This document shows, piece by piece, positions 1 through 5,665 of a stretch of 6,159 bases of DNA. Position 1 is the stretch's first letter. Each line of letters starts with the position of its first letter. Location of the stretch: positions 1 to 6,159 of the forward strand of contig JBOICV010000001.1 in assembly GCA_050740255.1 (NCBI GenBank). The letters are read 5' to 3'. The notes under the pieces were generated by a model, which was not told the origin of the DNA, searched no databases, and worked only from the letters and a program-made list of their open reading frames with translations. The translations under genes and the position numbers were made by a program. Source of the stretch: JBOICV01 sp050740255. GTDB taxonomy: Bacteria; Pseudomonadota; Gammaproteobacteria; Nevskiales; JBOICV01.

Positions 1-763
1 CGCCCTTCGGCTTGCCGGTAGTGCCGGAGGTATAGAGGATATAGAGCGGATCGGTGGCGGCGATGGATGCGCATTCGGCCGGCGTGGCCTTGGCTAATGC
101 TTCATTCCATTCGATGTCGCGGCCCAACACCAGCTTTGCCTGACACTGCGGCCGCTGCAGGATGATGCAATGTTTCGGTTTGTGCGCCGACAACTCGATC
201 GCCTGGTCCAGCAGCGGTTTATACTCGATGATGCGCCCGACCTCGATTCCGCAGGAGGCGGAGACGATCAGCACAGGTTTTGCATCGTCAATGCGCTTGG
301 CCAGCTCCGGCGCGGCGAAACCGCCAAACACCACCGAGTGCACCGCGCCGATGCGCGCGCAGGCCAGCATCGCAATCGCCGCCTCCAGCACCATCGGCAT
401 GTAAATAATCACGCGATCGCCGTGCTGTACGCCCTGACGGCTCAGGGCGCCGGCGAATAGCGCAACGCGGTCGCGTAGCTCGCGGTAGCTGAAGCTTTGG
501 ATCGTGCCGGTAACCGGGCTGTCGTAAATCAGCGCCGCTTGCTCAGCCCGTCCCTGCTCGACGTGCCGATCCAGCGCGTTGTAACAGGTGTTAAGCCGTC
601 CGCCGGTGAACCAGCGGAACGGGTTCATTTCGGGCGGCGCGTTCGCCGCGTCGAGCACCTTGTCCCAGCGTCGCTCCCAGTGCAGCGCCTCGGCCTGTTC
701 TGCCCAGAATCCTTCCGGATCGTTCAGCGAACGGCGATAGACATCCAGGTAGCGCTCCGCCAT
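1..763 (-). CDS. prpE: Propionyl-CoA synthetase, N-terminal part (cut by window edge)
   Basis: AMP-forming acyl-CoA synthetase that activates propionate with ATP and CoA to propionyl-CoA in the cytoplasm, feeding the methylcitrate or a related propionate pathway. I translated 254 residues from the ATG at 763-761; the family is about 630 residues, so the C-terminal 60% lies beyond position 1. The N-terminal cap domain is recognisable (YRRSLNDPEGFW near residue 9, then FRWFTGGRLNTCYNALDRHV), followed by the start of the AMP-binding domain (ARIGAVHSVVFGGFA) and, at residues 244-254, the phosphate-binding signature YTSGTTGKPKG. The N-terminal wording is closer to PrpE than to acetyl-CoA synthetase Acs in my memory of the families, but acetate or another short acid cannot be excluded as substrate. 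It starts 14 bases after the hydrolase stop, so the two are probably cotranscribed. The site before the start (GGAATAGGCG) is a weak ribosome binding site. Confidence 0.88.
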   Translation of the reverse strand, partial: MAERYLDVYRRSLNDPEGFWAEQAEALHWERRWDKVLDAANAPPEMNPFRWFTGGRLNTCYNALDRHVEQGRAEQAALIYDSPVTGTIQSFSYRELRDRVALFAGALSRQGVQHGDRVIIYMPMVLEAAIAMLACARIGAVHSVVFGGFAAPELAKRIDDAKPVLIVSASCGIEVGRIIEYKPLLDQAIELSAHKPKHCIILQRPQCQAKLVLGRDIEWNEALAKATPAECASIAATDPLYILYTSGTTGKPKG

Positions 764-777
764 CGCCTATTCCGTGT

Positions 778-1785
778 TTACTTCGCCAGATGCGCACGGA
801 TGAATTCGACAATGTCCTTGCGCGCTTGCCGCACCTCTGGAAATAACAATTCGAATAGTGGAAAAGCGTGTGGCAGCGTCGGCCAGATGTCCATTTTGGT
901 GTCGATGCCGGCCTCGCGGGCACGCTGCGCGAACAGCAAGGTATCGTCCAGCAGTATTTCGTTGTCCGTCGCGAGCAGGTATAGCGGCGGAAAGCCCTTG
1001 AGCTCGGCATAGAGCGGTGAGAGTTCCGGGTCGGAGGCATCCCAGTCTCCCGTATACATTTCGTCCAGGCGGTACATCACGGACAGGGGAAGGATGGGAT
1101 CCCTTTTCATCTTCAGCGTGCGCGAAGGCGGTGCGTGCAGACGTCCCATTTCCGTTCCGGCCGAGATGGGCACTGCGCAGACCGGCATCGGCCACCCATG
1201 CTTGCGGATTCGCTGAATGACCGCGAGCGTCAGATTGCCGCCGGCGGATTCTCCGGCAATCACGATGCGCTTCGGCTGAAAACCAAGGTCTAGCAGCGCG
1301 CGATAAGCCCGCTCGCAGTCATCCAGCGCCGAGGGAAACTGGTTGGCTGGTGCAAGCCGGTAGTCCGGCATGAAGCCGACCGCGTCGAGCTCCCGGCACC
1401 ACTTCCCCAGCATCGTGACATGCGCAACAGGCGATGCCGGCAGCACGAAGGCGCCGCCGTGCAGATAGAGGATCGCCGGTTTGTGCGTATCCGCCAGACT
1501 GCCCAGTACGTGCCCCGGCACTCTGCCGACTACGCGATAAACCAATGGCAGACCGCTGGTGTCTCGGCACTGCTGCGACGCGACCAGAAGCTGCGCGCGC
1601 GCGATCCGCTCCACCGGTCCGCGCATCACCCAGGCCAGCCAGGGTTTCAGCAAGTGCCGCATCAGCCAGATGATGACGTGGCTGCGCAAACTGATATGAA
1701 CTGCTTTGAGCTTGATGCTGTGCTCTTCGTCAGTCGTTGGCAGACTCTGCCGCTGTTGTTCGATCTTGTGGGCGGGAACACTCAT
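778..1785 (-). CDS. Alpha/beta hydrolase, HSL-type (family IV) esterase
   Basis: Complete 335-residue carboxylester hydrolase of the hormone-sensitive lipase family, probably cytoplasmic (no signal peptide seen). The oxyanion-hole motif HGGAF is at residues 109-113, the family motif DYRLAP at 141-146, the nucleophile elbow GESAGGN at 178-184 with Ser180, the acid in LATDNE at Asp274, and the catalytic histidine in LPHAF at His306, so the full triad is present in the usual order and spacing. Residues 30-60 form a hydrophobic and basic cap region. Such enzymes cleave short- to medium-chain acyl esters; the natural substrate is not readable from sequence. The ATG at 1785-1783 is preceded by only a weak GGTGA. 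The prpE start follows after 14 bases, so a shared mRNA is likely, and release of short-chain acids that PrpE then activates is a reasonable but unproven link. Confidence 0.9.
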   Translation of the reverse strand: MSVPAHKIEQQRQSLPTTDEEHSIKLKAVHISLRSHVIIWLMRHLLKPWLAWVMRGPVERIARAQLLVASQQCRDTSGLPLVYRVVGRVPGHVLGSLADTHKPAILYLHGGAFVLPASPVAHVTMLGKWCRELDAVGFMPDYRLAPANQFPSALDDCERAYRALLDLGFQPKRIVIAGESAGGNLTLAVIQRIRKHGWPMPVCAVPISAGTEMGRLHAPPSRTLKMKRDPILPLSVMYRLDEMYTGDWDASDPELSPLYAELKGFPPLYLLATDNEILLDDTLLFAQRAREAGIDTKMDIWPTLPHAFPLFELLFPEVRQARKDIVEFIRAHLAK

Positions 1786-1806
1786 TACAGGTCACCAAAT
1801 GTGAGG

Positions 1807-1830
1807 GGTAGCGGGGCAGGACTTGAACCC
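1807..1830 (-). other. tRNA 3'-end-like remnant, possible attachment site
   Basis: Read on the minus strand, this stretch has a T-loop (GTTCAAGTCC) followed by TGCCCCGCTACC, resembling the T-arm and acceptor 3' strand of a bacterial tRNA, most like initiator tRNA-Met. It is not a tRNA gene: no D-arm, anticodon arm or 5' acceptor strand can be built upstream, the T-stem pairs poorly (TTGGG against CCTGC), and the acceptor strand is about one base short. Phage and island integrases often leave such a 3' piece at the far end of an insertion. The piece points toward lower coordinates, as expected if the inserted DNA lies above 1830. It could equally be chance similarity. Confidence 0.3.
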
Positions 1831-1854
1831 AAGCCACAGAATACAGCCAATCTT

Positions 1855-1884
1855 GGATGGCGCAGGTCCAGACGTGCGTCATCC
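1855..1884. other. Imperfect hairpin downstream of the restriction operon
   Basis: GGATGGCGCA (1855-1864) pairs with TGCGTCATCC (1875-1884) around a 10-base loop; nine of ten pairs are Watson-Crick, with one G-U on the plus strand, which is an A-C mismatch on the minus strand. It begins 17 bases after the stop of the DUF6933-like gene, so it could end or stabilise the operon mRNA. No U-run follows on either strand, so it is not a standard intrinsic terminator. Confidence 0.35.
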
Positions 1885-1900
1885 GTTCAGGCGAGCCGGG

Positions 1901-2437
1901 TCAGTGCAAGATCACATCCGAGGGCACCCGCACTCGCCGATCAATCGGGGCCAGGCCGAAGGCTTCGCGCACACGGTCGGCCGGCATGCCGATGTGTTTC
2001 GGCTTGCAGACGATCTCATCCGCCAACCGGTGGCTCAACTCCGCCGCCGAGTTTGCTTTTCCGTAGTGGATATCCACCTCCGCCCGCCAGGCAAACTGGT
2101 TGAGCGTCGCCAGTACCGAACGTGAATTGCTGGCCGCGATCTGGGTGGGTCGTGTGGCTTCCGCCTCGGCTGCCGCGTGATCACCCTCGATCCCCAGCCA
2201 CAGCAGGCTTTTGAACACCTGCTGCGTGAAGCGCTCGGAGATCATCGCATACGGCGCCGCGTCAATGACCAGGCCCAGGCGCGTGCGCTCATTCACCGCC
2301 AGCACTAACTGGATGCGGCCGATGCGAATCAGATTGGCGGTCCATTCGCCGAGCCGATTCTGCGCTGGTGCCGGGTTAGCCACCGGCCTGGCCTTCATGG
2401 CCTTGAGCAGTTTGGCGGTGCAGCGCAGCACGGTCAT
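1901..2437 (-). CDS. DUF6933-like protein of unknown function
   Basis: Complete 178-residue protein, predicted soluble with no signal peptide or membrane segment. The start MTVLRCTAKLLKAM, the block LGEWTANLIRIGRIQLVLAVNE at residues 29-50 and the later stretch VLATLNQFAWRAEVDIHY at about 108-125 match my memory of the DUF6933 family (conserved RCTxKLL, LGxWxANL, and a motif around Asn-x-Phe). No catalytic motif is evident and the family has no biochemical role known to me. The ATG at 2437-2435 lies 15 bases after the methyltransferase stop, with no good Shine-Dalgarno sequence, so expression probably depends on translation of the upstream gene. Its position makes it the last gene of the restriction-modification operon. 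It could be a working part of the system or a passenger. Confidence 0.75.
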   Translation of the reverse strand: MTVLRCTAKLLKAMKARPVANPAPAQNRLGEWTANLIRIGRIQLVLAVNERTRLGLVIDAAPYAMISERFTQQVFKSLLWLGIEGDHAAAEAEATRPTQIAASNSRSVLATLNQFAWRAEVDIHYGKANSAAELSHRLADEIVCKPKHIGMPADRVREAFGLAPIDRRVRVPSDVILH

Positions 2438-2452
2438 ATGGCCGTACCGGGA

Positions 2453-4585
2453 TCAGCCCACATTCACCGCTACCAGGGTCATGGTGTCGTTGCCGAATAT
2501 ATCTATCACCTTGACCGCCACGGTGTAACGACCGGGACGCTCGTAGCTGTGCTCGGCGGTGATGAGTTCCAGCTCGCGGTTTTGGCGGGTGCGGAAGGAC
2601 TGCCACTCGTTTTCGAAGATGTAGCTGCCGGTCCAGCGCTCCTCGAATTCCAGCGGTTTGGCGTCCTGGCCGCTGCCTTCAACCGGAACTTTGATGATCT
2701 CTTTCCGCGACTGGTAGTCGAAATCCACCGCCCAGTAATCCACCCAGTCGGTCCAGTGTTTGGTGAGCACATCGCGCTTGACCACGCCGTCCTTGCTCTT
2801 GCTCACCTTGACCAGTTGGCCCTGCTCGCAGACCACCTCGCTCTTGCCTTCGCGCATGCTGGCAATCGCGGCCTCGGCCGCGCCTTGCGAGTAGTACACC
2901 GAGAAATCCGTCAGCTCGATCTTTACACGCAACTTGTTCTTTTTGTCGTAGCGCGGTGTGGCCTCGACAAAGCTCACGTCATGGAACACGACTTGTCCTT
3001 TTTCCACCGCGCGCTTGTCGAACACTTCCGCCGGGATGTATTTTGGCGTGAGGTCTATGCCTTTCTGCTTCGCCTCTTCCAGCGAGGCTGGGAACAGGCC
3101 CATCTCGAACTCGAAGGCCAGCACGTCCACGCGCGTGGCGCCGCGCTTGCGGCATTCGGTGATGACTTCCTCCACGAACAGCCGGCCCACCGGCTGGTTG
3201 ATGGGCCCGACGACCACCAGCCGGTTTGCGTTCTTGCCGTGGAAGAAACCGGCGTCGGCCAGCGGCTCGGCTTTGTACGCCCGCAGGATCAGCTCGCGGA
3301 ATTCATTCTCCTTCTGCAACAGCGCCTGCTCTCGTCGCGCGCCCGTGAGCCGCCCGCCGACATTGAGATAGGCCTGCCGCTCGTAGCGGCCGAGGTTCAG
3401 CACCTCGAAGGCGCGGAAGTTTTTCTCCGCGGCCTTCAACTCGCGCTGCACGCCGATGAGCCGCTTGCGCGTGGTGTGGATGCCGAACTTGCCGAGGTCG
3501 GTGGCAATCCACTTGCGCCCCAGCTTCTCCGCCACCGCCACAGTGGTGCCGGAGCCGCAGAAGAAATCGGCGACGAGATCGCCTTCGTTGCTGCTGGCCT
3601 TGAGGATGCGTTCGAGGAGGGCTTCGGGTTTTTGTGTGGGATAGCCAATGTTTTCGGGATTCGCTCCCAACACATGGTTGATTTCCCAAACGTCTCTCAT
3701 CGGCGCACCGGCTGACGCTTCATCAAGGACTACTTTCGTTGTTTCACCACGAACTTTCATTCCGCCAAACCGCTTCAAGGTGGCTTCTGATAGTTCTTGA
3801 AATTGCTGATTCCAAACCGTCTTCTCGTTTCGGCCAAACCAATAGATGGAGTCGTGACTGCGCTGGAACATTGGGGACTTCGCAGGCCAACGTCGGTAGT
3901 GCCAAATAATCTCGTTCTTAAATACATCGCGTCCGAATGCTTCATCTATAGCAAGACGAATGAACGCATTCACCCGCCAATCACAATGCACATAAATACT
4001 CCCATCGTCCGCCAACAAATCCCGCATCAAAATCAGCCGCTCGTAAATCATGCTGATGAAGCTGTCCGCCCCACGGCCCCAGGTGTCGCGGTAGGCGATC
4101 TGCTCCAGCAGGTTGGGTTCCTTGTGAAAGGTCTCGCCACCAATCTCGATGTCCATGCTGAAATCCGCGCCGACATCGAAGGGCGGGTCGATATAAATGA
4201 GCTTGAGGCCGCCGGCCTCCTCGATCTGCTGGCGCAGCGCGCCGGACTTGAGCGAGGACAGGATCAGCTTGTTGTCGCCCCAGATGAGCTTGTTGGTCCA
4301 GCCCTTGTGCTGGCGACCGCGCGAGTCGAACAGGTCGTGCTGGCTTTTGGTCTCGGCGCGCGGCTCGTCAATGTGTTCCAGGCTCTGGAACGGCAGCACG
4401 GTGGTGCAGACATCGCGCGTCTTGCCGTTCCACACCAGCTCCACCTCGCGCTTGTCCTCAAACAGCACAAAGCGGTACTTCTCCGGCAGCGGCTGGTTGC
4501 GTTGCAGCAGCTCGATGAGGTCGCGCTTCTCGGCGTCGCTGAGGTCGTAGGCGGGCCGCGTGGATTTGCCGGGGGTCTTGCTCAT
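2453..4585 (-). CDS. Type III-like DNA methyltransferase (Mod), beta class
   Basis: S-adenosylmethionine-dependent DNA methyltransferase, 710 residues, most likely making N6-methyladenine to protect host DNA. Order of motifs: WGDNKLIL (102-109), motif IV as IDPPF (Asp133 to Phe136), DGSIYVHCDWRV (about 194-205), then GYPTQKPEALL (314-324) and the cofactor-binding motif I, DFFCGSGTT (340-348). Motif IV before motif I is the beta-class order used by type III Mod proteins; DPPF replaces the commoner DPPY. About 350 residues follow motif I, ending in a beta-rich segment (YERPGRYTVAVKVIDIFGND) that resembles a PKD fold. I chose the ATG at 4585 rather than the one ten codons upstream: it has GGAG at 4594-4591 five bases before it and its ATGA overlaps the HEPN stop, a sign of translational coupling. 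The segment between motifs IV and I is markedly lower in GC than the rest. N4-cytosine activity cannot be excluded. Confidence 0.9.
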   Translation of the reverse strand: MSKTPGKSTRPAYDLSDAEKRDLIELLQRNQPLPEKYRFVLFEDKREVELVWNGKTRDVCTTVLPFQSLEHIDEPRAETKSQHDLFDSRGRQHKGWTNKLIWGDNKLILSSLKSGALRQQIEEAGGLKLIYIDPPFDVGADFSMDIEIGGETFHKEPNLLEQIAYRDTWGRGADSFISMIYERLILMRDLLADDGSIYVHCDWRVNAFIRLAIDEAFGRDVFKNEIIWHYRRWPAKSPMFQRSHDSIYWFGRNEKTVWNQQFQELSEATLKRFGGMKVRGETTKVVLDEASAGAPMRDVWEINHVLGANPENIGYPTQKPEALLERILKASSNEGDLVADFFCGSGTTVAVAEKLGRKWIATDLGKFGIHTTRKRLIGVQRELKAAEKNFRAFEVLNLGRYERQAYLNVGGRLTGARREQALLQKENEFRELILRAYKAEPLADAGFFHGKNANRLVVVGPINQPVGRLFVEEVITECRKRGATRVDVLAFEFEMGLFPASLEEAKQKGIDLTPKYIPAEVFDKRAVEKGQVVFHDVSFVEATPRYDKKNKLRVKIELTDFSVYYSQGAAEAAIASMREGKSEVVCEQGQLVKVSKSKDGVVKRDVLTKHWTDWVDYWAVDFDYQSRKEIIKVPVEGSGQDAKPLEFEERWTGSYIFENEWQSFRTRQNRELELITAEHSYERPGRYTVAVKVIDIFGNDTMTLVAVNVG

Positions 4586-5022
4586 GCGAGCTCCGGGTGC
4601 TTTGCCTTGAGCCACGCGCTTACCTCTTGCAACAACCGACGGGCCTCCCTGATGCAGGCCTCGGTTGAGACCTCATCGAGGTCGGCGCCCATGTAGTCAG
4701 AAAGATTGCGCTTCTCACGCAACTTGTCGAGCACCATCACGCGCGAACCTTCCACCCCGAGCGTGAGGGGCAGCGACTGGAGGACGGTCACATGGTGACC
4801 GGGGCGCTTGGTATCCGGCCGGTACCCATTGGCCTGCATCGCCACCAGTGCACACTGCATGAGGGCTTTGTAGGCGCAATCGAAGCGGGTTTCGGTGCTG
4901 TTGTCCGGCTTGACGGCATCTTCGAGATTGCGCCTGGCAGCGGCAAGAAGTTTGCCGATTTCGGCGCGAGTGACCGCATGCGGCTTGAGCTGGCCGATCC
5001 TATGCAGGTTTTCCAGGCTCAT
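4582..5022 (-). CDS. HEPN-like small protein, partner of the MNT protein
   Basis: Complete 146-residue, mostly helical soluble protein. The layout fits a HEPN domain: a helix at about 20-36 (EIGKLLAAARRNLEDA), a second at about 46-66 (RFDCAYKALMQCALVAMQANG), a GHHVTVL turn at 75-81, and a signature helix LREKRNLSDYMG at 101-112. HEPN RNases carry R-polar-x3-H; here Arg105-Asn106 is followed by Tyr110 where His is expected, as in the SAV_6107-like HEPN group as I remember it. In type VII toxin-antitoxin systems a HEPN toxin (HepT) is encoded beside an MNT antitoxin, and this gene overlaps the MNT gene by 23 bases. It ends in ATGA shared with the methyltransferase start. GGGA seven bases before the ATG at 5022 is a fair ribosome binding site. 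Function as toxin, adaptor or inactive partner is unresolved; the HEPN call is from pattern only. Confidence 0.7.
   Translation of the reverse strand: MSLENLHRIGQLKPHAVTRAEIGKLLAAARRNLEDAVKPDNSTETRFDCAYKALMQCALVAMQANGYRPDTKRPGHHVTVLQSLPLTLGVEGSRVMVLDKLREKRNLSDYMGADLDEVSTEACIREARRLLQEVSAWLKAKHPELA
4591..4594 (-). promoter_or_regulatory. Ribosome binding site deciding the Mod start
   Basis: GGAG on the minus strand, five bases before the ATG at 4585. It lies inside the end of the HEPN gene and supports the 710-residue form over the start at 4615. Confidence 0.65.
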
Positions 5023-5617
5023 TGACGTTTCCCAGCAGCATGATTCTGGGCTCGCTCATCACCCGGCCCACGAAGCCGTCCCCGGTTTTGAGCTTCGATT
5101 TGAAGTCGCGGGACCGCAGGATCACGGGATTGACCGGCCTGCCCAGCTGCTCCTGCGGTTTTTGTATGGCTGCGACCACCGTATCGAAGGGAGCATTGCC
5201 TACGATCATCAGGTCCACGTCGCTGTAGGGACCCTCCTTGCCCTGCGCGGCCGAACCAAAGAGAAAAGCCGCGTCGATCTGATGGGCAAGCGGTACCAGC
5301 GCGTCGCGCAGCAGGTCGGCCATGCCGACCGTCTTGCGCAGCATTGCGGCCAATTCCTCGTACACGACACAGCCGCGATCCGCCCGGTAACGCACCTGGT
5401 TGCCCAAGCGCCTGCGGCTCACCAAGCCGGCCTCGTGGAACCGCTGCAACTCGCGGCGCGCGGGTCCGGCGGGGACGCCGGCCAGCCGCTCGATCTGCCG
5501 AATGTGGAAATCCTCGGCCGGACGCAGCAGCAGCAAGGACAGCAGCCGGATGTGGTACTCGCCCAGCAACAACCGAACCGGCGAGGTCCGGGGTTGGGCT
5601 GCTTTCTTTGTGCTCAT
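5000..5617 (-). CDS. Winged-helix protein fused to minimal nucleotidyltransferase (MNT)
   Basis: 205 residues from the ATG at 5617; a GTG at 5626 would add three residues and has GAG seven bases upstream, so the start is uncertain. Residues about 15-80 form a winged helix-turn-helix (LLLLRPAEDFHIRQIERLAG, then PARRELQRFHEAGLVSRRRL and a wing NQVRYRAD), typical of ArsR/MarR-like DNA binding. Residues about 115-185 carry a nucleotidyltransferase core with FLFGS and SDVDLMIVG: Gly121-Ser122, then ten residues, then Asp133-x-Asp135, matching the GSx10DxD of MntA antitoxins. The usual third acidic residue is not evident; VNPVIL near 162-167 has Asn instead. In MntA-HepT systems the MNT protein adds AMP to its HEPN partner, and a HEPN-like gene overlaps this one by 23 bases. 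A tandem inverted repeat covers its start, suggesting it regulates its own operon. Target and activity are inferred. Confidence 0.82.
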   Translation of the reverse strand: MSTKKAAQPRTSPVRLLLGEYHIRLLSLLLLRPAEDFHIRQIERLAGVPAGPARRELQRFHEAGLVSRRRLGNQVRYRADRGCVVYEELAAMLRKTVGMADLLRDALVPLAHQIDAAFLFGSAAQGKEGPYSDVDLMIVGNAPFDTVVAAIQKPQEQLGRPVNPVILRSRDFKSKLKTGDGFVGRVMSEPRIMLLGNVNEPGKPA

Positions 5618-5649
5618 GGTGAGCACAATTGTGCTCTATTTGAGTACAA
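5608..5649. promoter_or_regulatory. Tandem 21-bp inverted repeats, probable operator
   Basis: Two abutting inverted repeats of the same form, TTGTGCTC-N5-GAGCACAA at 5608-5628 (perfect arms) and TTGTGCTC-N5-GAGTACAA at 5629-5649 (one mismatch). The inner arms meet as a perfect 16-bp palindrome, GAGCACAATTGTGCTC, at 5621-5636, and the four half-sites are symmetric about 5628.5. Centres are 21 bp apart, two helical turns, so two dimers would sit on the same DNA face. The array fills the gap after the restriction gene and covers the start codon of the winged-helix MNT gene, where a bound protein would block transcription. Nothing in the sequence proves which protein binds; the MNT protein is the nearest candidate. 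Confidence 0.75.
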
Positions 5650-5665
5650 CCTGGCAAGGCGGCCG

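Larger units (their letters stand above)
1786..1900. other. Intergenic boundary between restriction operon and hydrolase-prpE
   Basis: This 115-base gap separates the last gene of the restriction-modification operon from the metabolic pair. It holds an imperfect hairpin (1855-1884) and a stretch like the 3' end of a tRNA (1807-1830). I find no convincing sigma70 promoter for the hydrolase: a TATTCT-like element near 1843-1848 on the minus strand has no well-spaced -35 partner. No open reading frame here has coding character. Confidence 0.6.

Noticed and set aside
1800..1900. Complete tRNA gene in the gap before the hydrolase
   Set aside because: Only the T-loop and 3' acceptor-like strand are present; no D-arm, anticodon arm or matching 5' strand can be drawn.
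1719..2771. Further operator half-site matches, TGTGCTC at 1719-1725 and GAGCACA at 2765-2771
   Set aside because: Each is a single seven-base match inside a coding region without an inverted partner at the five-base spacing; chance is enough to explain them.
2438..3715. Long plus-strand open frame of 425 codons opposite the methyltransferase gene
   Set aside because: It is antisense to a gene with clear motifs; its translation is low-complexity, rich in Ala, Leu, His and Val, and matches no family I recognise. Long antisense frames are common opposite GC-rich genes.
4586..4615. Upstream start for the methyltransferase adding ten residues (MAQGKAPGAR)
   Set aside because: The downstream ATG has a good GGAG site and forms the ATGA overlap, while the added residues have no visible role and lie wholly inside the HEPN gene.
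3797..4696. Plus-strand open frame of 299 codons opposite the methyltransferase and HEPN genes
   Set aside because: Same reason: it mirrors the codon pattern of the minus-strand genes and has no recognisable domain.
5640..5665. Sigma70 promoter before the MNT gene (TTGCCA followed by a weak AT-rich stretch)
   Set aside because: With a 17-base spacer the -10 position reads GCACAA, a poor match, so I do not call a promoter although one must lie near or upstream if the unit is separately transcribed.
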